A stretch of DNA of 64,000 nt from Helicoverpa zea (GCF_022581195.2 NC_061467.1:10416001-10480000); one strand, 5' to 3'. Shown: positions 11,986 through 23,904, counted from the stretch's first letter. A program made the numbers and translations. The notes: generated by a model from the sequence alone, not told the origin.

Positions 11986-13107
11986 TAGAATTTCAACGTG
12001 GGCACTCTAGCTTCAGTGACAAGCCACGTGAAGGTAGTTCAAAACCCGCCATGACCCAAGATAATATAGAGGCTAAGCGGCAGTTAGGTAATTCTCGCAG
12101 ACCAACATGTAACATACCGTGACATAGACCCGTGGGCAAAACGATTATTTTACATTCCCCAAAATTAAGCAAAGTCTTCGTGGTCAACGTTGCAGCACAC
12201 CTGAAAAAGCTGTTGACTCACACAAATCGGCCATTTTGACTACCCCCACTTCAGAATGGAATAAATGTTTCAAGAACTGGTTTAAAGGCATGCAAAAGTG
12301 CATTAAATATCGCGAAGAATTCTTTGACAAACAATAAATGTTATTAACCTATTAGATTGTCTACACTTATTTCAAACGACACAACTTAAAAGGCAGCCCT
12401 CGTATATACGTGGCTCATATTATGTGCATATTATCGTGTGTAGTGTGACTCTTTGAAGCACGATATCTCAGGAATGGTAACATTTAGGAGAAAACTGTTA
12501 ATGCCATTATAATCTACAATTTTGATCTGATGTATTTTTTGATGAAACTTACCGTTTTCGAAAAAAACACAAAAAAACAAAAATTTTGACATTTGACCTC
12601 GAATAACTTTTGACGCACACATGGGATCGATGGGGACTTTTAGTATTTTATTTATAATGATCAAATCTATCTCTCCACCAAAATTCAGCTTCACGGGAAT
12701 TTTTGTTATTTGACCACTACTTTTATGTCTATTTTGACCGGGCTAAATGTTGTTCGTAGATTTAGGGAATTGCCAGGAATTGTTGCCACATTTGATTTGT
12801 ATCGGAATTGCTAATACTTGCGAAATACATGAAATAAATAATACTCTTGATAATTACATAGTCAAAATGTACATTATATCAAAAGGTATTTTTTCTTTTT
12901 ATTTATTCAAAATGACATAAACAAAAATGTACATTATACCAAATGCATTTATGAAGATAAAATCATAGGTCTAAGAAGGAGGTTTACGTGTGTTGCCTGT
13001 ACAATACATGATATGGTTGAAATGGTAAAATCATGTTACTATTTAGGAGACATTCCGTCTATGTAACGCGCACAAATATTTTGTCTGGTTTACTCACTTA
13101 AGCAAAT

Positions 13108-13243
13108 CATCATCATCTTTTTAGGCCATACGACGTCCACTGTTGAACATAGGCCTCCCCCTTAGATCTCCACAGATACCTGTTGGAGGTGACCTGCATC
13201 CGGCGTCTTCCGGCGACCTTTATAAGGTCCTGTCGTCTATAAT
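13108..13243 (-). mobile_element. 5'-truncated RTE LINE 3' end with 11-bp target duplication
   Basis: The reverse complement ends in the RTE-type terminus (gcctatgttcaacagtggac followed by a short TGATGA tail) and encodes the tail of the GEAYVQQW-type C-terminus in decayed form. It is flanked by perfect direct repeats CTTAAGCAAAT at 13097-13107 and 13244-13254, the expected product of target-primed reverse transcription. Confidence 0.85.
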
Positions 13244-13553
13244 CTTAAGCAAATAGGCAGTAACAAATTCCGTATGAACATTTCTAAAATATTGTCAAAA
13301 TTACATTTGTGCGCGAGCACACTCTAGTTTTGCATTCGCGGAGAAATGGACAAACAATCTCGCCATTATATGAAAACCATAAAAACAAACAAGATAGTCA
13401 AACACAGACAAAGCATGAAATACTAAAACCATATGCATAAAATATATGCATATTGCATATGTACGTAAAAATTTACGCCTTTTGCATATTCATATAGTGG
13501 CAAATAAAATTATAACCGGCCATTTGCAGCGTATGTTGGCTGTATAAAATCTA

Positions 13554-13850
13554 CTAGCTTTAGCCCGCGGTATCGCTCACTTCCTGAGGTTACAATTTGA
13601 TGCATCTGGTCAAATTGACTTAAGTCTCATGTTTTACCTGCTTTTTACAACCGGCTAAAAGTACTATTTATTTAGTTTCAGTTAAGTAGGACCAAGTTTT
13701 GGGGACACGACAGAAGCCGATAAAATGTAACCCTACAACCGTACCCAAACTCTTATTACATGAAAATCGGTTTAGCCGTTGAATCCTGAAAAGGAAACAA
13801 TGAGACAAACTGACATTCGCATTTCTAATATTACTTAGTATACATACATA
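13554..13850 (-). mobile_element. Non-autonomous Helitron relic
   Basis: On the minus strand it ends ...CGCGGGCTAAAGCTAG followed by T. It begins near TACTAAGTAATATTAGAAAT. Internal AACGGCTAAACCGATTTTCA is the usual Helitron-family phrase. Diverged interior. Confidence 0.6.
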
Positions 13851-14224
13851 CATTGTCACCCGACACGGCTCGTAAACTGGGACATAAAGTTTACGCATGT
13901 GAGTGTAAAACTTGTTGTAAAAGTGGTCACTAGTTGAATGTTATGCTTTTGTTTATGATTTTAGCTTCTTCCAGTGGTTTCACTTGCGTCTCATGAGAAT
14001 TATTAACGCACCAAGATAAAAAGCATAGAAAAAGTCTTCTTCGATAAATATACTATCAGTTTTTTGTTTTTTTTTTTTAATAAACGTTGTGGTTCGTTTA
14101 ACGAGTTTAAACAAAGAATATCTTCAGATCAATAATATTAATACAGGAAGGTAAGTATCTATAGAATAGCTTCTAATCTAAATACATAGTTTTTTTGTTT
14201 ATTACTAGCCCTTTCCTAACTATA

Positions 14225-14330
14225 TTGGAGTGTTGTGTTTTAAATGCAGCGACTGCTTATGTCACATACCCAACGCGGGCAATCCAATGCCCCTAGGACT
14301 ACACGTAAGACAAATAAAGTTTTATATCTT
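14225..14330 (-). mobile_element. Degenerate SINE fragment (family of 37.7 kb)
   Basis: Reads antisense to the family body, with AGCGACTGCTTATGTCACAT and GGGCAATCCAATGCCCCTAG. Strongly diverged. Confidence 0.4.
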
Positions 14331-14332
14331 AT

Positions 14333-14442
14333 GCCCTCCTAGCCGATTATTGGCTACGGTGACTGTTCTCATGTAAGGAGATTAGCCAACTGCGCAGACA
14401 CAGGTGCACTCACTATTCCTTCACTCTCACAGCCCGTACTAT
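14333..14442 (-). mobile_element. SINE 3' fragment (family of 59.9 kb)
   Basis: Antisense copy of the family 3' end: CCTCCTAGCCGATTATTGGC, AAGGAGATTAGCCAACTGCG and CACTCACTATTCCTTCACTC. Confidence 0.7.
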
Positions 14443-14589
14443 GACGTTGTAGTATGGGTCGGGTCTGGGTTCTGTGCATGTCAACGTACCCATGACACGA
14501 AAAACTTAATGCATAACGAAAATCAAAAAAATATCTACTTCAAAATTATACTCCACAATTTGTATGAGTTTTCCAACTACGTTGATTGA

Positions 14590-14930
14590 ACTTCAAATTC
14601 CGTTACAGCGTACTCCAAACCTTCTAACAAATATTCTATTTACTATATGCAAAGATCTACAAAACGACAGCTAAGCACGATCGATCGATTGGTTCATAAA
14701 GTGCATGACTCATTTCTGGGTTTAGGTATTCGTTTTTCTAATAAACTTCCTCTGAACTTACTAGAACTGCCGATTAATAAATTCAAAGACATATTCACAC
14801 ACAGATACAAATTAAGGCTGTTCTTATTAAAAAGGCATATTACACCATCAATGATTATTTGAATGTTAAAAATAGTTGGTCGCCATGATGAACGCAAGAT
14901 AGCTATATTATTTGGATAATTTTAATTTCT
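14590..14930 (+). mobile_element. Probable LINE ORF2 C-terminal fragment
   Basis: The frame from 14647 has VHDSFLGLGIRFSNKLPLNL followed by LELPINKFKDIF and then a stop. The pattern 'G.RF.NKLP..L.ELP.NKFK' is the C-terminal signature I recall for jockey-type LINEs. No RT motifs are present, and it follows SINE debris directly. Assignment is by pattern memory only. Confidence 0.45.
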
Positions 14931-15128
14931 CCCATTCAATCTCTGTGACTCAATGACATTCATTTTGTTTTTATTTATTTTATTTTTTTTAATGTTTTTA
15001 CATTATTGACAAGATACATTCTTTGTATTAATTCTTTGTTTTGGATTTTCGTAAATAAGGACCACTACTTCGCGAGAACTGATAATTTGATCTTGTTATT
15101 GAGTTGTGTAGCAGTGAGTACGTCATGC

Positions 15129-15254
15129 ACTCAGGCACGGTGGAGTGATGACTTGCGCAAGACGGCTGGCAGGAGCTGGATGCGAGAAGCCGAAAATCGA
15201 TCTCAGTGGCGTGCACTTGGAGAGGCCTATGTCCAGCAGTGGACTGCGATAGGC

Positions 15255-15287
<33 letters not shown>
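15129..15287 (+). mobile_element. 5'-truncated RTE LINE 3' end with (TGA)n tail and 14-bp target duplication
   Basis: Encodes ARWSDDLRKTAGRSWMREAE followed by a WRALGEAYVQQWTAIG stop, the C-terminus of RTE-clade reverse transcriptase ORFs, then a TGATGATGATG microsatellite tail. It is flanked by TGAGTACGTCATGC at 15115-15128 and 15288-15301. The body is only about 160 bp, so it was dead on arrival. Confidence 0.85.
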
Positions 15288-15290
<3 letters not shown>

Positions 15291-15308
15291 GTACGTCATG
15301 CTCCCTTA

Positions 15309-15542
15309 GGCGTCGTCCTAATTGGCAGCGATCGCCTGATGGCGCGATGCGTTTTTCATCTAAAACGTCGTCCTAATTGACAGCGATTGTACGATGACAC
15401 AATGCGTTCTCGTCGTTCGATGAGTTCAAACATACAGATTTCATCAGAGTGTCCTATTTGAACCTCGCAAGTGAGATAGTGAGATCATGAGATGAAAAAC
15501 GCATCGCGCCATCGTGCGATCGCTGCCAATTAGGACGACGCC
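15309..15542. mobile_element. MITE, 53-bp TIRs, TTA target duplication (Harbinger-like)
   Basis: Terminal inverted repeats start GGCGTCGTCCTAATTGGCAG and match over about 53 bp with two mismatches. TTA flanks both ends (15306-15308, 15543-15545), the 3-bp target duplication expected for PIF/Harbinger. A third, diverged direct copy of the left TIR lies inside at about 15363-15413. It abuts the RTE target duplication at 15288-15301. Confidence 0.8.
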
Positions 15543-16007
15543 TTAGACGGCACTGCTTGCGGTAGCGTCGGTGGTCGGGTTGCTTCCCTCCCTCAAAAAT
15601 GTGCGAGGGGGGCGATGGCTGATCCTCGCGTTATGCTCGTGAACGGGTGCTGCTTGTGGTGCCAGGTCGTCTTACTGATTATATATTTGTTTAAATTTTG
15701 TAAACTCTTTTTATTTTACTTATGTTCTGGCTGAGCCGTCTAATTTACTAATTTACTAGTTTATAAAAGAATAGCACATGTAGGTGGGCACTCCCTTATA
15801 TCCTGTTAAGTGTAAATAATTGGAGGCTATAATTTTATTTTCATCAAACTTATTAAATGCTTGAGTTAGTTAAGGTATGTAGGGTGAGTGCTAGCTAGCA
15901 TGTGGTGTATAAATAATATTTACTGAAATTTTGTGTCAATATTGCACATTGTTCTCTATTGTGGAATACAAATTACAATGTATACAAATGTACATATCAA
16001 ACATTGT

Positions 16008-16205
16008 TTAAGGTTCTTCTAACCTACAGACAGACATGTGTTGCTGGGGAGTTTGTTGCGCCACTTCTTCTTCCTAGTAAAAACACATAGGAAGTGGTGA
16101 AGGGTGGGCGTTTTGGGGGCTGTCTATTGTAAATTCCTGACGTTCAAAAAGTGCTGTCTTGCAGCCAAGTTTGAATAAATGATTTTTGATTTTGATTTTG
16201 ATTTC
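16008..16205 (+). mobile_element. Jockey-type LINE 3' end
   Basis: Best preserved tail of the family. CAGACAGACATGTGTTGCTG is followed by GGGGAGTTTGTTGCGCCACT and GAAGTGGTGAAGGGTGGGCG. It ends AATAAATGATTTTTGATTTT with repeated GATTTT. 5' truncated, no ORF. Confidence 0.7.
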
Positions 16206-16247
16206 AGAACGCTATCACTAGCACGAGGGCTTCTAAACAGAAAGAAC

Positions 16248-16327
16248 TGTGAGGTCCTCGTTACGGTAAATTTCTATATTTAATACCTTGGTTCAATATA
16301 GAACTTTCCCGTAACGAGGACCTCACA
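16248..16327. mobile_element. 80-bp MITE with ~30-bp arms
   Basis: TGTGAGGTCCTCGTTACGGT...TTCTATA inverted as TATAGAACTTTCCCGTAACG...CTCACA. A diverged half copy (reverse GTGAGGTTTTTTCGTTACGG, then AATTTCTGTATTT) is at about 39.16-39.19 kb in receptor intron 2. Confidence 0.75.
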
Positions 16328-19300
16328 CGAAATTTCGTGCATATTATTAGAATTCATGTCCACCAGTCTTGCTAGGTAGAACTAACAATATTGTTCGAAG
16401 CCTGACCCTAGAACCCAATTAGTGGGAGATACCGATATCCTGAGGTTACGCCTGCAAGACAGCCGGTAGATATTAATATTGATTACTGAACGTGTGGCGT
16501 TTACGATATTGTTAAGATTATGTATATTGGGAGGTGTATTTTGGTGTGCGCCATTATTAAAGCTGGCGGCTTGAAAATGTCGTTCATAAAGTGTCCAATT
16601 TGTTGATAAATTACAATAATGACAAAATATTACAAAAAGCTTCCAGTCTTTAGTGGAACTGGATTAAGTTGCAGCAGAAAATAATCACCCCAATTTAGGA
16701 AAATCTTCGAAGTTTTGCGAGATGTTCTAAACGAAATGAACGTATCAATGTCTGAAAAATGGAAAGAAAGAAAATATGTAAAATATACGTATAAACGAAA
16801 ACGCGCAACAACAACCAATAAAATCTAATTAAGTCTGATATATTTTCGGGTTCATTTTCATTGATTAACCAGTCAATGCGAAAAACAAACACATTTTTGC
16901 AATCGAGATTTAAAATGTCTCAGCAGCTATGCACTTCTAAAATCCACACCACCAACGAAACACAAAAGATAAATGGCCACACAAATCCACATGAAACAAA
17001 AGCTGAACTTCTAATATTAAAACAAATGGTTGACTACAATTTACACTGTAAGTGCAGAAACTAACACAGCATAGCACGACTCGCTAACCAATTACACTTC
17101 ACACATAATTCACAGATGAAAATACAATAGCAAGTTTAAATGTAACGGCCAGTGTGTAGGTGTTTCAGAAGGTACACGTTTTTTATGCATTTGTTTTATG
17201 CGTTTTTTTAATTTTATTGCATTCACACATACGACAATGTCTAGTTATAAAAATACATAACAAATAGGTTATACATAGTGAAGTGTGTTCTTTAGTTTGT
17301 AATTGGAGTTCAATTACCTACCTCGACTACATAATTTCTCTGATCTGATGAACCAGAAATGTTGAAAACTCATGTTCTTATAGTCAAACACGTGATACTT
17401 TCTTTTAAACCAATTTTTTTCAACGTATTTCTTATGGAATACCAATTGAGATATCTTCAAAAAAATATGTTTAAAAAAATTGTAGGTTCTAGCAAACATG
17501 CTCCACCTTAAACAGGAATTAACCGGAACATTAATGTACTCGTATGTCTATAATCTCTCTATTCTTTAGTAAAAATCTCTCTCTACGTTTCCAATACATA
17601 ATTATTTCATCTAGTACCTAACCAGTGTTGTTATGACGTCACATGTCCTAACTTCTAAACCGTTTTTTGAGCTACTTTAGATGTGTATTTCTGCGCACAT
17701 GCAAAAATGCCCAATTTCCTTTAATTTATTTCATGCAGAATTAGAAAGTTATCTTCCACATTATTTCCTTTTAATTTATCCTCAATTCTCAATTAGACAA
17801 TTCCTCATTTACATTACGTCGTCAGTCGTCACAGCTCCTTCTAACTTCTTAACCGGCACAAACCGGTACAAACCAGTCTTACTGCCGTCTCTTGGTGGTA
17901 ACCAAAGCTAAGCAGTAACAAAGTCTAAGAAGTTAGCTGCGCGAGATATTAAACAGCTTTGTACCAGTCCTGTGTATCACGGTACTAACATTTATTCTTA
18001 TACTGGGCACATGCTTGTTTGTGTGTGACAACTGGGGTTGTAGTGTTGGTGTGAGCGAGAAGCGATTTCTACGATTCTTGTACGCACGACACATGTGTGT
18101 TCTTTCTAATATTTATGCCGATTTTGATGTGCTACTATGTAAGAACCACCGCTGGAGCGTTTATTAAAACAAACCGAATCGAAATCGGTTCGTCCAGTTA
18201 AGCGCTACAGTGTCTTAGACAGATACACATAATGGTGAAACTTATAACACCCTTTTTTCGTCGTGGGACCGTATCGGAAATCAAACCAATGTAATGTGCT
18301 ACGAATGCTAATGAATGTGCTACTTATTTTTCCCCTCTCTCCAGTTATACAGATCTAATTGAGGATAACAACATAGTTAAAGACTCAGTATTCTTCATAG
18401 TTCGTTCCCTCGCCCTCACAGTGACCGCACAGGCTCTCCAGAGGCATTTTATCTCCGTAATGAAGTAATGTTGCAACACACCCCCTCAGTCTTATGCCCC
18501 GAGGCTGCATTACTTCCCTGGACACTGGACAGTGGACACTTTTGTACAATGCGGAGACCATTAGGGTCAATAAAACACAGGTTGATAAGGAAAATATATC
18601 TGTGCAGCTGAAGGTTTTGTTTGAACGAGCTAATCTCAAGAGCTATTGGACTTATTTAAATAAATATTTAAATGTGAGCTAGTCCATTTATCGAAAAAGG
18701 ATAAAGCTATTTTGAAGGAATAAGTCTATGTTTTCCCAAATTTGTTGGGGTTGGCTTCCAGTCTATCCGGATGCAGCTAAGCACCAGTGTTTTATATGGA
18801 ACGACTGCCTGCGCTCTTTTCAGGCTCAAATTCCTTTCATTTTAATTGGTTCAAAACTTATAGCGTAAAAGCTGGACAGACAAACCGAGTTATTTTCACA
18901 TTTACAATATTAAGTATCACTTTATCTGACCAAACCTTATATAATAAACTCCTAATCAGAATTAACCTTCTTCAAATTACCTTCACAGTCTGTTCCGCTC
19001 TGGGTCTTTATTGACACTGGACCAAGCTCTTACGTCCAGTTACTAGTTACTACGTAATAATGTCCAATCTGAACTAAGTTGAACTTACGTGTGTACGTCG
19101 CCGGTAATCCTAGGTAAAGTAATCTCGCTATGAAATGTAGGGGAATTTAGGAAGACTGGGGAGAAAAATTTAGTGTGTTTTTTGTAGAGTTGCTGGGTTT
19201 TTCCATTATTTTCGTGGTCATGTTAGAATTTCTACGTAGATGGAATAACTAACTGGTTTATTTTATGTTTCCTACGATGTCAAGGGTATCCTAATTATCT

Positions 19301-19843
19301 TTATATCGTTATTTTTTCAGTTCTTGATTCAGTATTGGACGACGTTGGTCGTAATGTGTGTCGTTTTGCTCAGTATTTTCAGCTTGAGGTTGCTAATTTA
19401 AGTAATTCAAATGCAACGCGAAATCGTTTATTATAATGTTACTCATAGAAATACAGAGGACACAAGATAAAATGTAGAAGAAAATCAGAAGGAGCTTGCT
19501 TGATGACTATGAGTATGATTGTCTCAAAAACTTTTTATTACAAATAGTTAGTATACGCAAAACTATGAATATCTTAATAGATAATATTTGAATATGCATA
19601 AATATGACATTTTCCTCAAAAAAGGTCGTAAAATATCACATTTAAACCGCACAACCTAAATAAACTGAACGTTTAAAACCGACAGATAACTGAGAGTAAA
19701 CTCATTAATGGTGTTATTTGCCTTCGATGGTGTTAAGACAAACCTGAGCTAATAGCCCTCAGTATTGACTTTTTAGTCTGCCCTATTTAATGGTGTAATT
19801 ATAACATGGAGCCGTGAAGAGACGGGATGTTTTGTGACATTTT
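16328..19843. other. No gene; sparse repeat scraps
   Basis: Apart from the SINE scrap at 18.73 kb, 18140-18270 carries GAAATCGGTTCGTCCAGTTA and GAAACTTATAACACCC, the end of the 25.4 kb type repeat. Short ORFs at 16.9, 17.7 and 18.4-18.7 kb lack motifs or splice context. Confidence 0.5.
18730..18815 (-). mobile_element. SINE fragment (family of 37.7 kb)
   Basis: The minus-strand 3' segment is recognisable from TTGTTGGGGTTGGCTTCCAG and CCGGATGCAGCTAAGCACCA on the plus strand. Confidence 0.6.
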
Positions 19844-19990
19844 CCGTCTTACCACAAAAACTTTTAAACGTCAGTTTAAGACTTGTCTAAAAAAATGTCA
19901 AATTATGACGTTGACATACGGTTCATTTTGCAGCCAAATTTTTTTTAGACAAGTGTAAAACAGGGGTTAAAGTTTTTGTAGTAAGGCCAT
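19844..19990. mobile_element. MITE copy 1 (147 bp)
   Basis: Runs CCGTCTTACCACAAAAACTT...GTTTTTGTAGTAAGGCCAT, with imperfect ~50-bp terminal inverted repeats (CTTACCACAAAAACTT against CTTACTACAAAAACTT). Same length as, and only a few substitutions from, the copy at 62364-62510. Confidence 0.82.
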
Positions 19991-20679
19991 TTATGTCCCG
20001 GTTCCGAACAATAAGTAAAATACTCTTGTCTCTTGAGTCTCTTCATTGAAATGCAAACTTCTTCTTGATAAAAAAAACAGGTTGAATAAAAGGATCGATT
20101 ACGTAGGTCCTTTTTTAGAAAACCATGACATGGTCGCTTCAAAACAGCAATCAAGTAGAAAACGTTCATATTTTTGGTGCTGTGTAAAATCTTTTCGATT
20201 TCGAAACCAAATTGCATGAGAGTGATTTAATTTCGTTGTTATACTCGTACCTACATATACATATAGAAATTCGCTGGCTTTCCTTTTTTTACTTACTGCT
20301 TATAAAGCGAGCTAATTTCAACTCTTTACCACTTACCACATCCAAGCACCTTTGATTCCGACATCGCAAAACAAACAGTGGTAGATCGCGCAGTCAATTA
20401 GCTGTCACCCGTCCAAGTCATTACCTACCTTATTCCGCAAACTTAAGGTTCAAATTCGTGTAACAAGGTGCAATTGCAAAGCAGTTTGTCAGCTTCTTAT
20501 TAGGCATTCCGTTTCGGGTCTTTGAAAGCCTCCATAGGATCTCAGTAGGCCTTGTATTTGTTACGAAAAGGGGGGTATCAATATCCTTACCTACTAATAC
20601 TATAAGGTATTTCTGTCTGTCTGTTTTTCTTGCTTTCATGCCAATATTATTGTACCGATTCTTAATATATTTGGTATAA

Positions 20680-20866
20680 TGATGATGATGTCCTCCTAGT
20701 CAATTATCAGATTCGGCGGCTTTTCTCATGTAAGGAGATTAGCCAACTGCGCAGGACATATAATAGTGCACAAGCATTTGCTTGGACACATTTGCACTCA
20801 CTATTCCTTCACTCTCATGGCGCGATAGGACGGCAATCCGACACGGCCGGAGAGAGATCAAATTTA
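20680..20866 (-). mobile_element. SINE 3' portion (family of 59.9 kb)
   Basis: Antisense copy from an ATGATGATG tail through TGTCCTCCTAGTCAATTATC, ATTAGCCAACTGCGCAGGAC and GACGGCAATCCGACACGGCC. The tRNA head is missing. Confidence 0.75.
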
Positions 20867-21719
20867 TGTGGTACACCTGCTTATGGTCTAGATGCTGAAA
20901 AGGGGGTACCTACTTTTTAACCATTTATGAGAATAAGTTATTTTGGGACGCGAATGGAACTGCGGAGAATAGCTATTTGTTTGATATTTAAGGTTGTATA
21001 TGTTTTTTGCTGCAGTATTATGTATTGCACAGTAAGTTACCTATACCGCCCATTTTAGTTAAACATTTTCTTTGATGTTAGAAATTATTACATAGGTACT
21101 TGTTGTGTCCAGTAAGATATACATACTTAGATTTCTACTTATGTACATGATGTATCTTTTGAAAATCAATGAGAGACGGTCATGTCGATATATGTCTGAT
21201 AGGATGATGATAATGACAGGTCATTATCTCAAATAAAAAAAAAAAACACACTTTAATACAAAAACTCTTACATCGTAATATCCGTAACCACAGCAACTCG
21301 AAGCTAACAAATAACAAATAAATGTTCAAACAAAACCGCAGCAAGAACAAAGCGTAGGAAAGTAGCGACCGCGAGCTTCTATGTTAAATATATTTACAGT
21401 AAGGTGAGTGCGCCTGTTCGTGGAAATTACGATTGTCGGTAAAATCTTTCAAAACTGTAGTGAAGTGCTTTTTTCTGTTTTACTATTGGATATGTAAGAT
21501 GTTGCTGAAATATGCATTTATTATAACAAGAAAGCTTGTGAGTGTAAATTTATTAATTCAATTCATTCAGGCAACATATACACTTTTTTCGAGACCTAAG
21601 AATACGCTAAGAATTCTCATTTAAACATATGTTTACTGTAGGCCGATGCTCCTAAGAATAGTTTTTTTTGGGAGTCTGTTTTATTTTATTGTAAAAAGTT
21701 TTATTTTTATTTTTGGCTT

Positions 21720-21950
21720 TTCAGTGACAAGCACAGTTGTCGAGTTCCCTCGACCTTCTTTCGTTTCCATCATCAGGTCAGCTCCAAATCTTCACTGTTG
21801 CATATTGTTATAAGACATACACCTCATAGTCAAGTTTTTATTCTGCGCATGCTTACAACTTTCAAAAGTTGCCCTGAATTTCTCAGGGTTTCCATCATCA
21901 GATCCTGACCTGATGATTATGGGACCACCTGTGAGGTATACTCTATCAAA
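21720..21950 (+). repeat. Unclassified dispersed repeat with CCATCATCAG blocks
   Basis: Two similar phrases, TTTCCATCATCAGGTCAGCT and TTTCCATCATCAGATCCTGA, about 120 bp apart, then GGGACCACCTGTGAGGTATA. I recall it as a common lepidopteran repeat of unknown class. Confidence 0.5.
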
Positions 21951-21999
21951 CAAAAAAACAATTTAATAAAATAGTCCATTAATAGTTCTATGAACGACG

Positions 22000-23120
22000 T
22001 TTTCATAACAGCGCCTGAACAATTTTTAAAGCATTTTTTTCGTATGAAGGTGTAAAAAAATGAATTAGAGAGTATGCCATATTTTTTTAAACATTTTTAT
22101 CTTTTTTTTGAGATACGTCACATTGTTATAGGACGTGGGGCAATTTTGATCCATCTTCATTTACTGTTTATAACATGCAAACATTTAGTCAAAACGTCAA
22201 CTAAATATAAAACAATTGCCGACAACAGGTGTTCTCACCTCACGTAGTCAAGTCATTAATACGAGCAGTTCAGAAGTACATGAAAACCTAAAGTTTAAAA
22301 CAAAAGTGTTTTCAAAACAAATGTCTCGCAAAACACTTTGATAATTCAACGGGAAAATTAAGATGAACAAAAAAAAGTGTTTTCTTGAAGGTTGTATAAA
22401 GGTGTATTTTTGTTCGCGCTATTTTTACAATAGCTGTTTTCAGCGGTTTCACCCACCAACATTCCAGGGAACTTTTTTCCGTATCCGGACAAAATATAGC
22501 CTACAAATATTACTTGGGGATGGTCTAGCTTCCCAATTATAGTGAAAGAATGTTTCGAATCTGTTCTGCAGTTTTGGCACCTTTGGGATACAAACAAATA
22601 AAAAAGTTGCCTCTTTAATTATATGTACTAGTATAAATAGATTATAGTAGTAAAAAGCGCGTGATATTTTGGTTAGCTATCGGTGCAACCCCATTCCTCT
22701 GTGCTTGGCCTGTATACCTACTGGGCTGATTTGAAGAAATATTTAATTCTTACATAGGATACTTTTTATCTGGTTGCCCAGAGTAGTTCCCACGGAACAT
22801 GGGTGAAACAGCTGACAAAAGAAGAAGTAGTAATAAAATACAGTTTACTATCAAGATCTTTCCATACCTGGTGAGTCAGCTTGTGGTAGTCTGGGATGTT
22901 CCTTAGGTTTTCACAAAAAAACGGCAATTAAGTGAAGTAAGTATTCTTGTAGGAATTGTAAGATGCTAACTAGTTGAGTTTGGTTTTTGTCTAATTAGGC
23001 TATCTGTTGGCACGGTGCCAAGACTAATTTATCCTAATTAGTGTTTGAGTTCATTGTTATCTCGAAAGGAATACGTATTTTTTAAATGTTTTACGATTTT
23101 GGTATCCTTATCTGAATAAT
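22000..23120. other. No gene; Helitron scrap and palindrome
   Basis: 22735-22815 resembles a Helitron 3' part (TACTTTTTATCTGGTTGCCC, ACGGAACATGGGTGAAAC). A nested palindrome centres on TTGGCACGGTGCCAA at 23008-23022, with CTAATTAGG and CCTAATTAG further out. Confidence 0.45.
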
Positions 23121-23401
23121 ACGACCTCTGTGGCGCAAAGGTCACCAAGCCGGACTGCCGAATCTGAGGTCCCGGGTTCGATTCCCGGTTCGATCGACAT
23201 TTGTGTGATGAGCATGCTTGTTGGTCGTGGTCTGGGTGTTACAATATGTATTTATAAATATGTATATATGTAGCTATATGTAGTTTATCAGTTGTGTTAG
23301 CACCCATAACACAAGTTAATTAATAACTTAGCGTGGGGCTAACCGACCGTGTGTGAAAAGGTGTCCCGACATTATTTATATTTATAATAATAATAAAAAA
23401 A
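23121..23401 (+). mobile_element. tRNA-derived SINE, third family, full length
   Basis: The tRNA-like head GACCTCTGTGGCGCAAAGGT and GGGTTCGATTCCCGG resemble Pol III A and B boxes. The body carries GGTCGTGGTCTGGGTGTTAC and GCGTGGGGCTAACCGACCGT, and the 3' tail is AATAATAATAAAAAA. Target duplication unclear (possibly TGAAT). The sequence outside the anticodon-like region does not fold as a normal tRNA, so it is not called a tRNA gene. Confidence 0.8.
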
Positions 23402-23904
23402 CATTGAATGAGCTATCATATGTAAACGACAGAGCTTAGAATAAAGAAGCATGTTTCTTTCACCCTATTTTTAGTTACACTATGAAGAAAATTGTAAATA
23501 ACAGTTTTACTAGCTATTGCAACTGGGATATGGACAAAGTCCTTATATCTGGCTCATACTAAGTGTTACTAAAAAAAAGAAATGCACTCGTTTTTCATAA
23601 TGTAAAAAAAATCGCATACAAAATTTTCTTAGCTAATTGTAACTAAATGCACCACCCATCTTTAACTTTGAATTATTTAATATACGATATAATCACCACC
23701 TACCATTCACCACAGTGGTCATTCACGACACTTTCACAGACAAAAAACACGTCCGACAAAAATCACACTAACGGTACAAAAAAATGAGGTAGCAAAAACT
23801 AAAAATCAGCATTAGTCCAACTCAGTATATGACGGTTAAAAATAAGCCCGGGTACTGACTACCCAGGAATTAAATAGGGAAGCAATTTTATGAATTTCAT
23901 GCTC

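Larger units (their letters stand above)
10997..12744. repeat. Pair of inverted repeat copies flanking the R1 remnant
   Basis: 10997-11115 and 12431-12744 are opposite-orientation copies of one element. Both contain TGTAGTGTGACTCTTTGAA, GATATCTCAGGAATG and ACATTTAGGAGAAAACTGTT, then GGGAATTTTTGTTATTT and TTTGACCGGGCT. The left copy lacks about 190 bp of the right. The R1 fragment and another LINE tail lie between them. Confidence 0.65.

Noticed and set aside
18385..18682. Minus- and plus-strand ORFs of 84 and 62 codons
   Set aside because: They overlap each other, have no recognised motif and no splice context.
23121..23200. Functional tRNA gene
   Set aside because: Pol III boxes are present, but it continues into a SINE body with an A-rich tail and does not form a credible full cloverleaf.
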